From Saprospiraceae bacterium (GTDB taxonomy: Bacteria; Bacteroidota; Bacteroidia; Chitinophagales; Saprospiraceae), in assembly GCA_016719615.1 (NCBI GenBank), contig JADJYQ010000001.1, forward strand, positions 1,586,501 to 1,650,500: a DNA stretch of 64,000 bases. Direction: 5' to 3'. Of this stretch, positions 17,746-26,882 are shown piece by piece. The notes beneath the pieces are model-generated. The model worked only from the letters and a program-made list of their open reading frames with translations. It had not been told where the DNA came from and made no database searches. Position 1 is the first letter of the stretch. The number at the start of each line of letters is the position of its first letter. The position numbers and the translations under genes are program-made.

Positions 17746-19153
17746 AGATATTGAAACTACCGGCGGACTAGCCAGGCGGGATAAAATTACGGAAATTGGG
17801 ATAATCGTGTTCCAAAATGGTGAAGTTGTCGATCAATATACATCTCTGATTAACCCAGAACGGAGCATACCACCGGAAATCACAAGAATAACGGGTATCA
17901 CAAATGAAATGGTAGAAGATGCTCCAAAGTTCTATGAAATTGCAAAAGAGGTGATTCTTAAGACCCAGGATTGCATTTTTGTTGCACATAATGTTCATTT
18001 TGATTACGGATTTATAAAGGAGGAGTTTCACCAGCTTGGATTTTCTTTTAGCTTAAAAAAATTATGCACACTTCAATTAAGCCGAAAAATTTTCAAGGGA
18101 CTCCCCTCTTATAGTTTGGGCTCATTAATAGTTCACTTCTCTATTGAGGTGGAAGCGCGGCACAGAGCTATGGACGATTGTAAAGCTACACTGGCCTTAT
18201 TTAAAGAAATCCTGCAGGCTCAAGGCAATGCCATAAGTGACCTACCTAAACTTATTCCAAAATTTATAAAAGACCAAAAACTGCCCGCCCAATTAGCAGA
18301 AGATACACTCGCTAAATTGCCGGAAAGACCCGGAATATATAGAATGCTCGACCAGGATCTGTTACCTGTATATATCGGAAAAAGCAAAAGTATAAAAGAC
18401 CGCATCATTCAACACTTTAATGAATCAAGTCCAAAGGTTCAAAAAATGCTTGCCAAGGTTCATTTTATTGACCACGAACTAACTGGAAATGAATTAATGG
18501 CATCCCTATTAGAAGCACAGTTGATAAAATTTCATCAACCAGAAATAAACAGAGCTTTGCGCAAGAAAACCCATGCTTTTCTTTTGACAAAATTAAAAAA
18601 TCCCATCGGTTACAATCGCTTCAAAATTACAGAAGCTATATGGCTGGATCCAAATGAAGAAATTTTAAATCATTATCCAACCATCCAGGCTGCAAAACAA
18701 CAAGTAGATTATTTAATAATGCAATACAATTTATGTCATCTTGTTGATTCCGGAAAAACGAATCACCAGGCATGTCTTGCATTTCAGATGCAGCAATGCC
18801 TTGGTGCTTGTATTGGAAAAGAAAGTATAGAATCTTATAATGAACGATTTGCAGAAGCCTGCGAACATATAAATAGTATTTTTAAAGAAGATTTTATATT
18901 AATTGGAGCAGGCATTACTTCACACGACCGAAGTGTTATTTGTGTTGAACACGGATTTTGTCGCTATACTGGATTTATCGACGAGGATATAACTATTGAA
19001 AATCCGGAACAACTTAAAGCTTATCTTAAACCCTACGAAGGAAATGTTGAAACGAACCGGATGATTCTAAATTCTATAAAGAAAGATAAACAATTCAAAT
19101 TAGTTAAATATACTTCCCTTAATACAGAGACTGGTGATCGAGAATTTTATTAA
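17720..19153 (+). CDS. DnaQ-like exonuclease fused to a GIY-YIG (UvrC/Cho-like) nuclease domain
   Basis: Residues 1-170 form a DEDD 3'-5' exonuclease of the DNA polymerase epsilon type: 'FAIIDIETTGG' (ExoI, D/E), 'FVAHNVHFDYGF' (ExoII) and 'RHRAMDDCKAT' (ExoIII, HxxxxxD). About residue 205 onward is a GIY-YIG domain, 'PGIYRMLDQDLLPVYIGKSKS', with a UvrC-like 'QQCLGACIGKE' Cys segment later. Such fusions occur in Bacteroidota and actinobacteria and are presumed DNA repair enzymes. I choose the GTG at 17720, which starts just before the exonuclease core; the longer frame from 17642 is antisense to the NamZ-like gene. It overlaps pyrF convergently by 4 bp. Confidence 0.85.
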   Translation: MIHPKFAIIDIETTGGLARRDKITEIGIIVFQNGEVVDQYTSLINPERSIPPEITRITGITNEMVEDAPKFYEIAKEVILKTQDCIFVAHNVHFDYGFIKEEFHQLGFSFSLKKLCTLQLSRKIFKGLPSYSLGSLIVHFSIEVEARHRAMDDCKATLALFKEILQAQGNAISDLPKLIPKFIKDQKLPAQLAEDTLAKLPERPGIYRMLDQDLLPVYIGKSKSIKDRIIQHFNESSPKVQKMLAKVHFIDHELTGNELMASLLEAQLIKFHQPEINRALRKKTHAFLLTKLKNPIGYNRFKITEAIWLDPNEEILNHYPTIQAAKQQVDYLIMQYNLCHLVDSGKTNHQACLAFQMQQCLGACIGKESIESYNERFAEACEHINSIFKEDFILIGAGITSHDRSVICVEHGFCRYTGFIDEDITIENPEQLKAYLKPYEGNVETNRMILNSIKKDKQFKLVKYTSLNTETGDREFY

Positions 19154-19956
19154 AGGAAAACAGAGATTTTCTTTTGATAATATTCTGCCTTTTGTTGCAC
19201 CCAGTCATTAAACGCATATCCTTCCGGAGGATAACTTATCCCTCTAGAAACATTTATAATTAAACCTCCGGATGAATTTTTTCCAAATTCAATAATTTTT
19301 TGTAAATCTCCACCTTGTGCTCCAACACCTGGAACTAATAAAAAATGATCCGGGCAAATTTTCCGTATGTTTTGAAAGGATTCTGGATGGGTTGCCCCAC
19401 AAACAAACATAATTTGTTCGTGACTGGATTTATATGAAAATAGTTTTAATGTTTCTTCGTAAACCATGTTTCCATTTGATAAACATTTTAGTTCAATATC
19501 CTTACTTCCTTCGTTAGATGTTAAAGCTAATACTATGGACCATTTGTTTTTATGTACTAAAAAAGGTTCGATAGAATCATAACCCATATAAGGGTGCAAT
19601 GTAACTGCATCTACATTTAATACATTAAAATAATAATTTGCATATTGAAGGCTTGTATTGCCAATATCTGCTCTCTTTGCATCTAAAATAATCAGACAAT
19701 TTTCAGGGATACAGCGGATTACTTTTTCTAATTGTACCCATCCTGTTGGACCTTGGGATTCAAAAAATGCAACATTAAGTTTAAAAGCAATAGCATAGGT
19801 ATGGCATATTTCGATCAGGCTTTTGCAAAAATGATACAAGGGTTCATCTGAATCATGAAATATTTTTGGAATAAGTTTTAGATCTGGATCCAATCCAACA
19901 CACAGCATGCTTTTTTTTTCTTGGATTTGGTTAGCCAGAAATTGATAATCTTTCAT
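19150..19956 (-). CDS. pyrF: orotidine 5'-phosphate decarboxylase (type 2)
   Basis: PyrF makes UMP in de novo pyrimidine synthesis. The 268-residue sequence has 'SMLCVGLDPDLKLIP' at the N-terminus and the catalytic 'LILDAKRADIGNTS' (Asp92, Lys94, Asp97), plus 'LLVPGVGAQGG' for phosphate binding. 'NVSRGISYP' is the C-terminal phosphate-binding Arg region. Length and 'GPTGWVQLEKV' place it in the longer type 2 subfamily. It lies 16 bp after mrp on the same strand. Confidence 0.94.
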   Translation of the reverse strand: MKDYQFLANQIQEKKSMLCVGLDPDLKLIPKIFHDSDEPLYHFCKSLIEICHTYAIAFKLNVAFFESQGPTGWVQLEKVIRCIPENCLIILDAKRADIGNTSLQYANYYFNVLNVDAVTLHPYMGYDSIEPFLVHKNKWSIVLALTSNEGSKDIELKCLSNGNMVYEETLKLFSYKSSHEQIMFVCGATHPESFQNIRKICPDHFLLVPGVGAQGGDLQKIIEFGKNSSGGLIINVSRGISYPPEGYAFNDWVQQKAEYYQKKISVFL

Positions 19957-19972
19957 AGAGGATTCAATTGGA

Positions 19973-21091
19973 TTATGGTGTTGCTTGTATGACTTGAGTA
20001 GGACTTAAAATGAGATCCCGCAATGTTATTTTTTTCAACAGTTTTGAAACAATCGATGATACAATCGCTAAATATTCGGGATCTATGGAGAATGCTTCCC
20101 CTTTGTCGAGCAGTATTCTCAATTTTTCCTTTATAGGTATTTGTCCTAACAGACTTGATTGGGTTTTTATTGCCAATTTTTCACCGGCTCCTTCCCCAAA
20201 TATAAAATACTTCTTTCCAGGAGCATCTTCCGGTTCAAACCAAGCCATATTTTCAATAATTCCCAAAATTGGAACTGCAATTTGTTCTAATCGAAACATA
20301 TTTGCTGCTTTCAAAGCGTCAATATATGAAACTTCCTGAGGTGTAGTCACCATCACAGCACCTGTAAGAGGTATTGTCTGAACGAGTGTAAGTTGAATAT
20401 CTCCTGTGCCTGGGGGTAAATCAACAATCAAATAATCTAATGCTGGCCAAGCAGTATCGTTAAAAAATTGTTTTATAATGGCAGCTAATCGAGGTCCTCT
20501 CAAAACAACTGCTTGTTCTGGTTCGATGATATTCCCAATAGAAACGACATGCAAACCCTGGACATCAATAGGTATGAGTTTTGGTTTTGACTGATCATTA
20601 CTAACCATAGGTTTTAAGCTCTGTATACCTAACATGGTAGGAATGGAAGGACCGTAAAGATCAGCATCTAACAACCCGACCCTGAAACCCAATGCCTTTA
20701 ACGCTAATGCCAAACTTACCGAAACCGTTGACTTTCCTACTCCTCCTTTTCCGGATGCTACAGCAATAATATGATTAATATGGGGTACTGTTGTGTTTGG
20801 AGCTTCCGCATAACTCATTTGGTTTACAAAATGAACATGAATTGATTTTTCAGGTGCAAAAGCCATTACTTTGCTGTGTATATCGCTGTAAAGCTTATCC
20901 TTATGTGTGTAATTGTTTCCAGGCAAATAGAGCTTCATTTGAATACTATTGCTCGCATCCAGTTGAATATCCCTTACCATTTTCAAGTGAATGATGTCTT
21001 TTCCACTTTCAGGCTCAATTACTTGAGCTAACACTGCACTTAATTGTTCTATAAAATCGTTCATATTGTCAGCAAAATTAAACTCTTTCAT
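19973..21091 (-). CDS. mrp: Mrp/NBP35-type iron-sulfur carrier ATPase
   Basis: An N-terminal MIP18 (DUF59) domain (about 10-85) with 'VIEPESGKDIIHLKMV' is joined to a P-loop ATPase domain. The ATPase shows the deviant Walker A 'VASGKGGVGKST' (about 111-122), 'GLLDADLYGPSIPTMLG', and 'LDYLIVDLPPGTGDIQLT'. Such proteins carry and transfer Fe-S clusters. The CxxC pair that often binds the cluster is not present; 'GENMAWFEPED'-like sequence stands where many homologues have MSxFxCPxC, which is common in Bacteroidota versions as I recall. It precedes pyrF by 16 bp. ATG at 21067 is an alternative start. Confidence 0.92.
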   Translation of the reverse strand: MKEFNFADNMNDFIEQLSAVLAQVIEPESGKDIIHLKMVRDIQLDASNSIQMKLYLPGNNYTHKDKLYSDIHSKVMAFAPEKSIHVHFVNQMSYAEAPNTTVPHINHIIAVASGKGGVGKSTVSVSLALALKALGFRVGLLDADLYGPSIPTMLGIQSLKPMVSNDQSKPKLIPIDVQGLHVVSIGNIIEPEQAVVLRGPRLAAIIKQFFNDTAWPALDYLIVDLPPGTGDIQLTLVQTIPLTGAVMVTTPQEVSYIDALKAANMFRLEQIAVPILGIIENMAWFEPEDAPGKKYFIFGEGAGEKLAIKTQSSLLGQIPIKEKLRILLDKGEAFSIDPEYLAIVSSIVSKLLKKITLRDLILSPTQVIQATP

Positions 21092-21113
21092 TCACGGTAA
21101 GCCTTAAAATTGA

Positions 21114-21121
21114 TAAATTTG
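21114..21121 (+). promoter_or_regulatory. Bacteroidota-type -7 box (TAAATTTG) for the RibF fusion gene
   Basis: TAAATTTG fits TAnnTTTG and lies 15 bp before the ATG at 21137. It overlaps an in-frame TTG at 21110, so that upstream start is unlikely. Confidence 0.5.
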
Positions 21122-21136
21122 CCCTCTTTTAAAGCG

Positions 21137-23146
21137 ATGCAACTTTTATATTTTGGAAAAGATGAGATACCCGATTTAAAAAATCCGGTATTAGCTATTG
21201 GCGCATTTGATGGTTTCCATCGTGGCCACAGGCAGATATTGGATAATCTTTTCGCATCGGCACTGGAGCTTTCAGGCAATTCGATCTTAATCACATTTGA
21301 GCCACACCCTAGATTGGTTTTAGACGAAAGCGACCAGGATTTTAAGCTTTTAACAACTATTGACGAGAAGATTGAAATACTCAAAACCACAGCTTTAGAT
21401 TATCTCGTTATTGTTCCATTTTCATATTCCTTCTCTTTAATGTTTCCGCAGGAATATGTTGAAAATTTTCTGATAGCCAACTTTAAACCAGTTAAAGTCA
21501 TCGCTGGAATAGACCACAGATTTGGCAGAGATGGGCGGGGAGATGGAGTTATGTTACATCAGTATGCTAGCGCCGGCTCATTTTATTTTCAGGAAGTGAA
21601 TCATCTCAGCGATAATGGATTAACGATAAGTTCTACTAGAATCCGGCAATTGATCAAAGATTCTAAGATTGAAATTGCCAATCAATTATTGGCTTATAAT
21701 TATTCATTTTCAGGAAATGTTGTGCCCGGAAACAAAATCGGAAGGGAATTGGGTTACCGCACTGCTAATATAGAATTGCTTCAGAAAAACAAACTAATTC
21801 CTCCCAATGGTATTTATGCAGTTTTTTGTACAGTCAATGCCCAGACTTATGATGCGATGTTATACATCGGTCATAGTGAAAGCATCGCTGAAAATCTGGC
21901 CCTAAGTATTGAAGTCCATATTTTGGATTTTAACCAGGACATTTATGGGCAAGCAATCACTGTTCAAATGATTGGCTTTCTTCGAAAGGATCAAAAATTT
22001 GATTCAAAAACTGAACTTACAAGGCAAATAGGAATTGATGAAAAAGCAACACGTCGCACTTTATTAAAGTACAAATTAAAGTCGCAACCGCAAACGGACA
22101 CACCAAAGATTGCAATTGCTATATTAAATTATAATGGAGAAGGACTACTTAAAAACTTTTTACCTTCTATACTGAATTATACCCCAAAAAATGCGGAGAT
22201 CTATATTATTGATAATGGATCTACAGACAATAGTGTTCTATATTTAGAGCATCACTATCCTGAGGTCCAAATTATACGATTGCGTAAAAACTATGGATTT
22301 TCAACAGGTTACAATAAAGGAATTGCTCAAATCGATTCTGATTATTTAGTCTTGTTAAATTCGGATGTATTAGTAACCATGGATTGGGTTTCGCCTTTGT
22401 TCACACTCATGAAACAAGATCCCATGATATTTGCAGTGCAGCCTAAAATTTTAGCATTATCCGATAAACTTAAATTCGAATATGCAGGAGCTGCAGGCGG
22501 CTTTATAGATTTGTTGCGTTATCCTTTTTGCCGGGGCAGAATTATTGATTATCTGGAAGTGGACAATGGTCAATACAACGATACCACTGAGGTTTTTTGG
22601 TCCAGCGGCGCTGCAATGATGGTAAAAACAGTTGTTTTTAAGGCATTGGGTGGCTTTGATGATGATTATTTTGCACATCAAGAAGAAATAGACCTTTGCT
22701 GGCGCATGAAACGCTTAGGTGGAAAAATTATAAGCACTGATGTTTCTCATGTTTATCATCTAGGAGGGGGCACTCTCGATTATGATAATCCTCGTAAAAC
22801 CTATTTGAATTTTAGAAATAATTTATTTACCATTTTTAAAAATGAAAGCTGGTACAATTTAATCTTTATTTTACCTTCCAGATTGGTCCTTGATATTTTT
22901 ATCGCCTTCAGTTATTTATTAAAAGGTAAAATTTGGGTCTTTTATAAAATTGTTCAGGCTTATGTTGTTGGCATTATCAATACTTTGTATATGATCCATA
23001 AGAAAAGTCAAACCAATGATCTGATTGATGAACTCAATATTAAGCCTTTCAGAAAACGAGGTATTCTAAACTCTTCCATTTTTATTCAATTTTATATTGC
23101 TGGTAATAAAGTATTTTCTAAAATACCAAAGCAATATTTCAAGTGA
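21137..23146 (+). CDS. ribF: bifunctional riboflavin kinase/FAD synthetase fused to a family-2 glycosyltransferase
   Basis: Residues 1-311 are a complete RibF: FAD synthetase motifs 'AIGAFDGFHRGHRQIL' and 'GLTISSTRIRQLI', then riboflavin kinase motifs 'GNKIGRELGYRTANIE' and 'PPNGIYAV'. From about residue 324 the same frame continues as a GT2 enzyme: 'IAILNYNGEGLL', 'IYIIDNGSTDNS', 'YLVLLNSDV', 'WSSGAAMMVK', 'FDDDYFAHQEEIDLCWRMKRLG', with C-terminal hydrophobic helices. A short linker rich in K, Q and T joins them, and no ATG lies between. RibF makes FMN and FAD; the GT2 part resembles rhamnosyltransferase-like enzymes of surface glycans. Such a fusion is unusual; it could be real or result from loss of a stop. 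Confidence 0.88.
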   Translation: MQLLYFGKDEIPDLKNPVLAIGAFDGFHRGHRQILDNLFASALELSGNSILITFEPHPRLVLDESDQDFKLLTTIDEKIEILKTTALDYLVIVPFSYSFSLMFPQEYVENFLIANFKPVKVIAGIDHRFGRDGRGDGVMLHQYASAGSFYFQEVNHLSDNGLTISSTRIRQLIKDSKIEIANQLLAYNYSFSGNVVPGNKIGRELGYRTANIELLQKNKLIPPNGIYAVFCTVNAQTYDAMLYIGHSESIAENLALSIEVHILDFNQDIYGQAITVQMIGFLRKDQKFDSKTELTRQIGIDEKATRRTLLKYKLKSQPQTDTPKIAIAILNYNGEGLLKNFLPSILNYTPKNAEIYIIDNGSTDNSVLYLEHHYPEVQIIRLRKNYGFSTGYNKGIAQIDSDYLVLLNSDVLVTMDWVSPLFTLMKQDPMIFAVQPKILALSDKLKFEYAGAAGGFIDLLRYPFCRGRIIDYLEVDNGQYNDTTEVFWSSGAAMMVKTVVFKALGGFDDDYFAHQEEIDLCWRMKRLGGKIISTDVSHVYHLGGGTLDYDNPRKTYLNFRNNLFTIFKNESWYNLIFILPSRLVLDIFIAFSYLLKGKIWVFYKIVQAYVVGIINTLYMIHKKSQTNDLIDELNIKPFRKRGILNSSIFIQFYIAGNKVFSKIPKQYFK

Positions 23147-23862
23147 ATAAACATCAAGTTTCTGTAATTTTTGAAAATGATTATTTGTTGGCGATCAACA
23201 AACCTTCCGGATTGTTGAGTATTCCAGACAGGTATGATAAAACACTTCCTTGTGCCTACCATTTTTTAAAAGAAAAACACGAACAAATTTTCATTTTACA
23301 TCGCTTAGATAAAGACACATCCGGAATATTATTGTTTGCAAAAGACCCGGAAACACATCAAACGGTAAACGGGATGTTTGAACATCAGGAAATTGAGAAA
23401 ACGTATCAATGCATTACGGAGGCTTACCCAGTTGACAATGAAGGAATGATTGATATGCCCATTGCACATGATCCTTCCCATCCAGGTAGGATGACCGTGC
23501 ATCCAAAAGGAAAAACCTGTATCACAAAATTTTTAGTGCTTCAAAGATTTAAACATTTTGGACATATTCAAGTGAGTCCTAAAACCGGTAGAACCCATCA
23601 GATCAGAGTACATTTTGCTTTTATAGGGAGTCCTTTGGTTTGTGATCCTCTTTATGGAATTCGAAAAACACTTGGCATTCAAGACATTAAAAGGAAAGCC
23701 AAAAGAATAGATATTGAAGAAGCAAGTTATTTACTACAAAGAACTGCTCTCCATGCTTCGCAGTTAAGTTTTGTATTGAATGGTGAAAATTATTTGCTCC
23801 AGGCACCTATGCCTAAGGATATGAATGCTGCCTTAAAACAGATTGAAAAATGGGACAAATGA
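23143..23862 (+). CDS. RluA-family RNA pseudouridine synthase
   Basis: The 239-residue protein shows 'LAINKPSGLLSIPDR', the catalytic Asp in 'FILHRLDKDTSGILLFAK' (motif HRLDxxTSG), and 'TGRTHQIRVHFAFIGSPLVCDPLYG', all typical of RluA-like enzymes that convert uridine to pseudouridine in rRNA or tRNA. There is no S4 domain. The start is a GTG at 23143 that overlaps the TGA stop of the upstream fusion gene (GTGA), indicating coupled translation. The precise RNA target cannot be told. Confidence 0.9.
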   Translation: MNKHQVSVIFENDYLLAINKPSGLLSIPDRYDKTLPCAYHFLKEKHEQIFILHRLDKDTSGILLFAKDPETHQTVNGMFEHQEIEKTYQCITEAYPVDNEGMIDMPIAHDPSHPGRMTVHPKGKTCITKFLVLQRFKHFGHIQVSPKTGRTHQIRVHFAFIGSPLVCDPLYGIRKTLGIQDIKRKAKRIDIEEASYLLQRTALHASQLSFVLNGENYLLQAPMPKDMNAALKQIEKWDK

Positions 23863-23996
23863 TCCATGAATGGGCCTTCATATTTATGTTTTTGAAATAT
23901 TGATTCAAGTCGGACCCTGCAATCGCCATTTAAGCTTATATTTGTCTACATTCTGGTTTTATCTCTTCCCATTTATTTACGCTAAATCTGATATAT

Positions 23997-24659
23997 ATGC
24001 TCCACGTAGCCATTGCGGATGATCATGCAATGTTTGTTGATGGAATTGAATCCATTTTAAGAAATGAAGAAAGCATCAAATTGGTGGACCGCTGTTTTGA
24101 TGGTCAATCGGTATTTGTAATGCTCAAGAAACGCAAAATTGATGTATTGTTATTGGATATTAATTTGCCCGATATCAGTGGAATTGAAGTTGCTAAACGG
24201 CTACATACAGAGCATCCAAATGTAAAAATAATTGCCTTATCCATGTACAACGAAGAAAGCATTGTGAGTGAGATGCTAAAAAACGGAGCACAAGGGTATA
24301 TCCTTAAAAATACTGGAAGAGAAGAATTAATATTAGCTATTAAAACGGTATCTGAAGGAACTACGTATTTTAGTAAAGATGTCACCGAAACCATAATGGG
24401 CTCCCTGACCAAAAAACCAAATACCAAAAAATCTTATATACTGCAGCCAAAACTTTCTATCCGCGAAAAACAAATTTTGGCGCTGATCGTAAAAGAATAC
24501 ACCAATCCTGAAATTGCAGAGCGCCTTTTTATAAGTCTTAAAACAGTTGAGACACATCGTGGAAATTTGATTTCTAAGTTAAATGTAAGAAATACAGCAG
24601 GTTTGGTTCGGGCTGCCCTGGAATTTAATTTACTGGAGAAATTTACCTTGGATCAATAG
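23997..24659 (+). CDS. NarL/FixJ-family response regulator
   Basis: Receiver domain with DDH (8-10), phospho-acceptor Asp54 in 'LLLDINLPDISG', and the conserved Lys in 'YILKNTG'. A LuxR-type helix-turn-helix follows: 'LSIREKQILALIVKEYTN' then 'LFISLKTVETHRGNL'. This is the transcription-controlling partner of the kinase gene that begins 7 bp downstream. The gap of 134 bp upstream holds no other feature I can identify. Confidence 0.93.
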   Translation: MLHVAIADDHAMFVDGIESILRNEESIKLVDRCFDGQSVFVMLKKRKIDVLLLDINLPDISGIEVAKRLHTEHPNVKIIALSMYNEESIVSEMLKNGAQGYILKNTGREELILAIKTVSEGTTYFSKDVTETIMGSLTKKPNTKKSYILQPKLSIREKQILALIVKEYTNPEIAERLFISLKTVETHRGNLISKLNVRNTAGLVRAALEFNLLEKFTLDQ

Positions 24660-24666
24660 TAGCTTT

Positions 24667-26394
24667 ATGAGGATAATCGCTATTTTATGGATTTTGATTG
24701 CTTCGCAATCTGCCGGACAAACAAGCATCGTAGATTCTTTGCATCTGCCCAAAGATTCATTTGAAGTTGTACTCCTCGATGCAAAAAGTATTCAAGATGA
24801 AATTGAGTATAAAATAAGTCAACATGATTATCCTTCGGCAGTGGGTTCCTTGCTTACAGCCATCGAATATTTCCGACAGGAAAATAACAACGAAAAAGTA
24901 TATTATTATCGATTTGTTTTGGCAAGAGTGTACATGTATCTGGGAATGTTTCAAAAAGCTGCAAATACTCTTGAATATTGTCATGTTTATTTTAAACAAG
25001 AAGGTAGAGATCTGGATGTAGTTCGAAGTCAACATGCACTCGCTTATATCTATAAAAAACTGGGAAATATGGATATGGCGCTTTACTTTTTAGGTCAATG
25101 CCAGAATTCAAAAGCTGATAAATTTAATGAGTTTTGTCAAAACGAACATGCCCTCGTGGATGCTCAATTGTATCTCAGCAGACTAAGAAGTCAATCGATT
25201 CTTAATAATATTTATACCTACGCAAAATCAATTAACAATACAGAATTACATGTTAAATCTCTTGAAACTTTAGGCGATTATTATTATCACAATGCCCGAT
25301 ATAAGCAGGCTGAAGCAGTATATAAAAAGGCATTGGAGTTATCTAAAACTAATCATTTCATTGATTATAATAAACAATTTAGTTTTAGACTTTATGAATG
25401 TAGCAATTATTCCGGAAATTATAAAAGAGCTGCAGATTATTTACTACAGTTTATCAAATACAACGATACGCTCAACAAAATCAATAGTTCCGAATATTTA
25501 TTAAAATTAATTGGAAAGTATGAGCAAAAAGAAATTCAGTCTGATAAAATAGATCTTGCCAAAAGTAAACGAATTTTTGAATTAAAATCAAGAAGGTCCA
25601 ATTACACACTTTACAGTTTGCTATTTAGCATTGGGGCCATATTATTGGCTGGATTTTTTATTATTTTGTTTTATCAGCAAAAACTGGAGACCAACCAAAT
25701 TATTCATAATCAGACCGAGCAAATTAATAATCAAAAAATTAAAGAACTGGAGAATAATTTGCAATTACAATCAATGCAATCCATGATCAACGGCCAGGAG
25801 TCGGAACGGGAGCGGATCGCAAAAGATCTGCACGATAGCCTTGGGGGTGTATTATCGACCATCAAACTGCGCTTTGAGAATCTTGCACATGAACACCATT
25901 TTGCAGATCGGGATTCTTTGGAAAAATTAACAAAACTCATTGATACCGCTTGTGATGAGGTGAGATATATATCAAATGACTTAAAACCCGGTTCACTTGA
26001 GAAACTTGGTCTCATCGAAGCTATTAAGGATATGCTGAACAGGTACAAAGTTGATAATGGACCAGAAATTTTCTTCCAATATTACGGCTTTGAAGGAGGT
26101 GGCCAAATTGAAGCTAATGCCGCTTTAAATATTTACAGAATTATACAGGAATTGGTTAATAATTCCATAAAACATGCAGGATGTAAAGAAATTTTTGTGC
26201 AAATGCATCGCAAAGGCAATGAAATGACCATCAGCGTGGAAGATGATGGGGCCGGATTTAATGAATCTTCCATTAAAAAAGGAATGGGCCTTGAAAATAT
26301 TAAGAGTCGGGTTAATTACCTGCGGGGTGAACTTACGCTCGATTCCAATGAAAATCAAGGCACTGCAATCCTAGTACACCTTCCCATCCGATAA
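24667..26394 (+). CDS. TPR-containing sensor histidine kinase (HisKA_3 type)
   Basis: A signal peptide (about 1-18, ending in SAGQ) leads into a periplasmic region of TPR-like helical repeats (about 45-270), including 'QAEAVYKKALELSKTNH'. One membrane helix follows at about 316-337. A cytoplasmic coiled coil, HisKA_3 dimerisation helix with His389 in 'RERIAKDLHDSLGG', and a HATPase domain ('ELVNNSIKHAG', 'EDDGAGFNES', 'GMGLENIKSRV') complete it. This is the common Bacteroidota architecture of periplasmic TPR sensor plus NarL-type regulator. The regulator gene lies 7 bp upstream. Signal unknown. Confidence 0.93.
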   Translation: MRIIAILWILIASQSAGQTSIVDSLHLPKDSFEVVLLDAKSIQDEIEYKISQHDYPSAVGSLLTAIEYFRQENNNEKVYYYRFVLARVYMYLGMFQKAANTLEYCHVYFKQEGRDLDVVRSQHALAYIYKKLGNMDMALYFLGQCQNSKADKFNEFCQNEHALVDAQLYLSRLRSQSILNNIYTYAKSINNTELHVKSLETLGDYYYHNARYKQAEAVYKKALELSKTNHFIDYNKQFSFRLYECSNYSGNYKRAADYLLQFIKYNDTLNKINSSEYLLKLIGKYEQKEIQSDKIDLAKSKRIFELKSRRSNYTLYSLLFSIGAILLAGFFIILFYQQKLETNQIIHNQTEQINNQKIKELENNLQLQSMQSMINGQESERERIAKDLHDSLGGVLSTIKLRFENLAHEHHFADRDSLEKLTKLIDTACDEVRYISNDLKPGSLEKLGLIEAIKDMLNRYKVDNGPEIFFQYYGFEGGGQIEANAALNIYRIIQELVNNSIKHAGCKEIFVQMHRKGNEMTISVEDDGAGFNESSIKKGMGLENIKSRVNYLRGELTLDSNENQGTAILVHLPIR

Positions 26395-26474
26395 AACTTA
26401 TGTTGTAAAAAGGCTTATTTTAAGTTAATAAAGTGACCTTTCGAGCTATTTATAGCTACTGGTTTTTGGCAAAA

Positions 26475-26515
26475 ACTCAGGGTAAACCCTGAGTGCTATC
26501 AGGGTAAACCCTGAT
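26475..26515. repeat. pair of perfect palindromes with core CAGGGTAAACCCTG
   Basis: Two inverted repeats sit 3 bp apart: ACTCAGGGT-AA-ACCCTGAGT at 26475-26494 and ATCAGGGT-AA-ACCCTGAT at 26498-26515. They share a 14-bp core with a central AA. A third half site, TTCAGGGTTT, follows at about 26524-26533. They begin 80 bp after the kinase stop. Possible roles are a transcription terminator, a dyad-binding regulator site, or a dispersed extragenic palindrome; I cannot choose among these. Confidence 0.7.
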
Positions 26516-26850
26516 TTTTAAAATTCAGGGTTTCTACTGATGTTTAGCATTATCAAAGGCTGCAACTTTGTACCGTTGTAGTCGTTAAAACGTTAATGAT
26601 CACTCAGCTTGATTTTTGAATACTGAAAACCATGTAAAAATGGGATCCATGAGGAGGGACTATTGTTAGTTAGAGTTTAGGTTTGGTTATCTATCAGGGA
26701 AACATAGATTGATTTTAACATTATACACCAGGCTTCTTGCCATTTCATCCATCAAATATTCCTAGCGATAGTCCTTTCGTGGTTTTAAATTCTAGACAAT
26801 TCTTTCAACGAATATAGTTTTGTTGTAGTTTTATCATGATGTGTACACCG

Positions 26851-26882
26851 AAGGCTTTAAATTCTATTTAAAGCCTTTTTTT
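26851..26882 (+). terminator. strong rho-independent terminator
   Basis: A perfect 12-bp stem (AAGGCTTTAAAT / ATTTAAAGCCTT) with a 3-nt loop is followed by a T tract on the plus strand. It lies 457 bp after the nearest plus-strand gene (the kinase), so it may end a long kinase 3' leader, a small RNA, or a lost gene. Confidence 0.7.

Noticed and set aside
26475..26533. CRISPR-like repeats
   Set aside because: Only two and a half palindromic units, no spacers of even length, and no cas genes.
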